From the NCBI GenBank assembly GCA_944324625.1, contig CALUWZ010000091.1:1-6851 (forward strand): a stretch of DNA of 6,851 nt. The letters run 5' to 3'. Shown one piece after another: positions 6,833-6,851 of this stretch. Below the pieces are notes generated by a model. The model made no database searches. It had not been told where the DNA came from and saw nothing but the letters and a program-made list of their open reading frames with translations. Every line of letters starts with the position of its first letter. The first letter of the stretch is position 1. Source of the stretch: an uncultured Mailhella sp. GTDB lineage: Bacteria; Desulfobacterota; Desulfovibrionia; Desulfovibrionales; Desulfovibrionaceae. Made by a program: the position numbers and the translations under genes.

Positions 6833-6851
6833 TTAACTAAAAATTGACGTG

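Overview
The window looks like an ordinary chromosomal stretch of a moderately AT-rich Gram-negative bacterium. The best guess is a Desulfovibrio-type member of the Desulfovibrionaceae (Desulfobacterota). This rests on family resemblance recalled from memory: a heat-shock sigma factor with a long acidic N-terminal extension, a MutY with a QTQMERG-type motif, and a sigma / TPR-lipoprotein / LolB-like operon. No search was run. Two lipoprotein signal peptides with Ala after the acylated Cys show that the cell has an outer membrane.

Layout. Positions 1-501 (+) are the C-terminal part of an MscS-family mechanosensitive channel, cut by the window edge. It converges on a cytoplasmic cyclophilin, ppiB (593-1099, -), and the two share a strong bidirectional terminator (548-575). 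About 100 bases separate ppiB from the divergently transcribed mutY (1199-2392, +); this gap holds a candidate ppiB promoter and a short palindrome. mutY converges on a four-gene minus-strand cluster, with a perfectly palindromic bidirectional terminator at 2397-2420. Read in its own direction the cluster runs rpoH-type sigma factor (6577-5429), large TPR lipoprotein (5419-3671), LolB-like lipoprotein (3670-2885), rpiB (2875-2438). The gaps are 9, 0 and 9 bases, so it is almost certainly one operon. The last 274 bases (6578-6851) are an AT-rich, apparently non-coding region that should hold the operon promoter and a structured leader, and perhaps the ribosome binding site of a divergent gene just beyond the edge.

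How the genes fit together. The operon joins a heat-shock-type sigma factor to two outer-membrane lipoproteins, one of them resembling the lipoprotein insertase LolB, and to a pentose-phosphate isomerase. The first three suggest a link between stress transcription and cell-envelope biogenesis; rpiB looks like a metabolic passenger. ppiB (protein folding), mutY (oxidative DNA damage) and the MscS channel (osmotic shock) are separate housekeeping or stress genes.

I see no mobile element, CRISPR array, tRNA or rRNA, toxin-antitoxin pair or defence system, and nothing that amounts to a clearly new system. The points most worth a second look are the shortened first spacing in the MutY iron-sulfur motif, the acidic extension of the sigma factor, the rpoH leader with no clear Shine-Dalgarno sequence and two competing hairpins, and the repeated gene-junction sequence in the operon.
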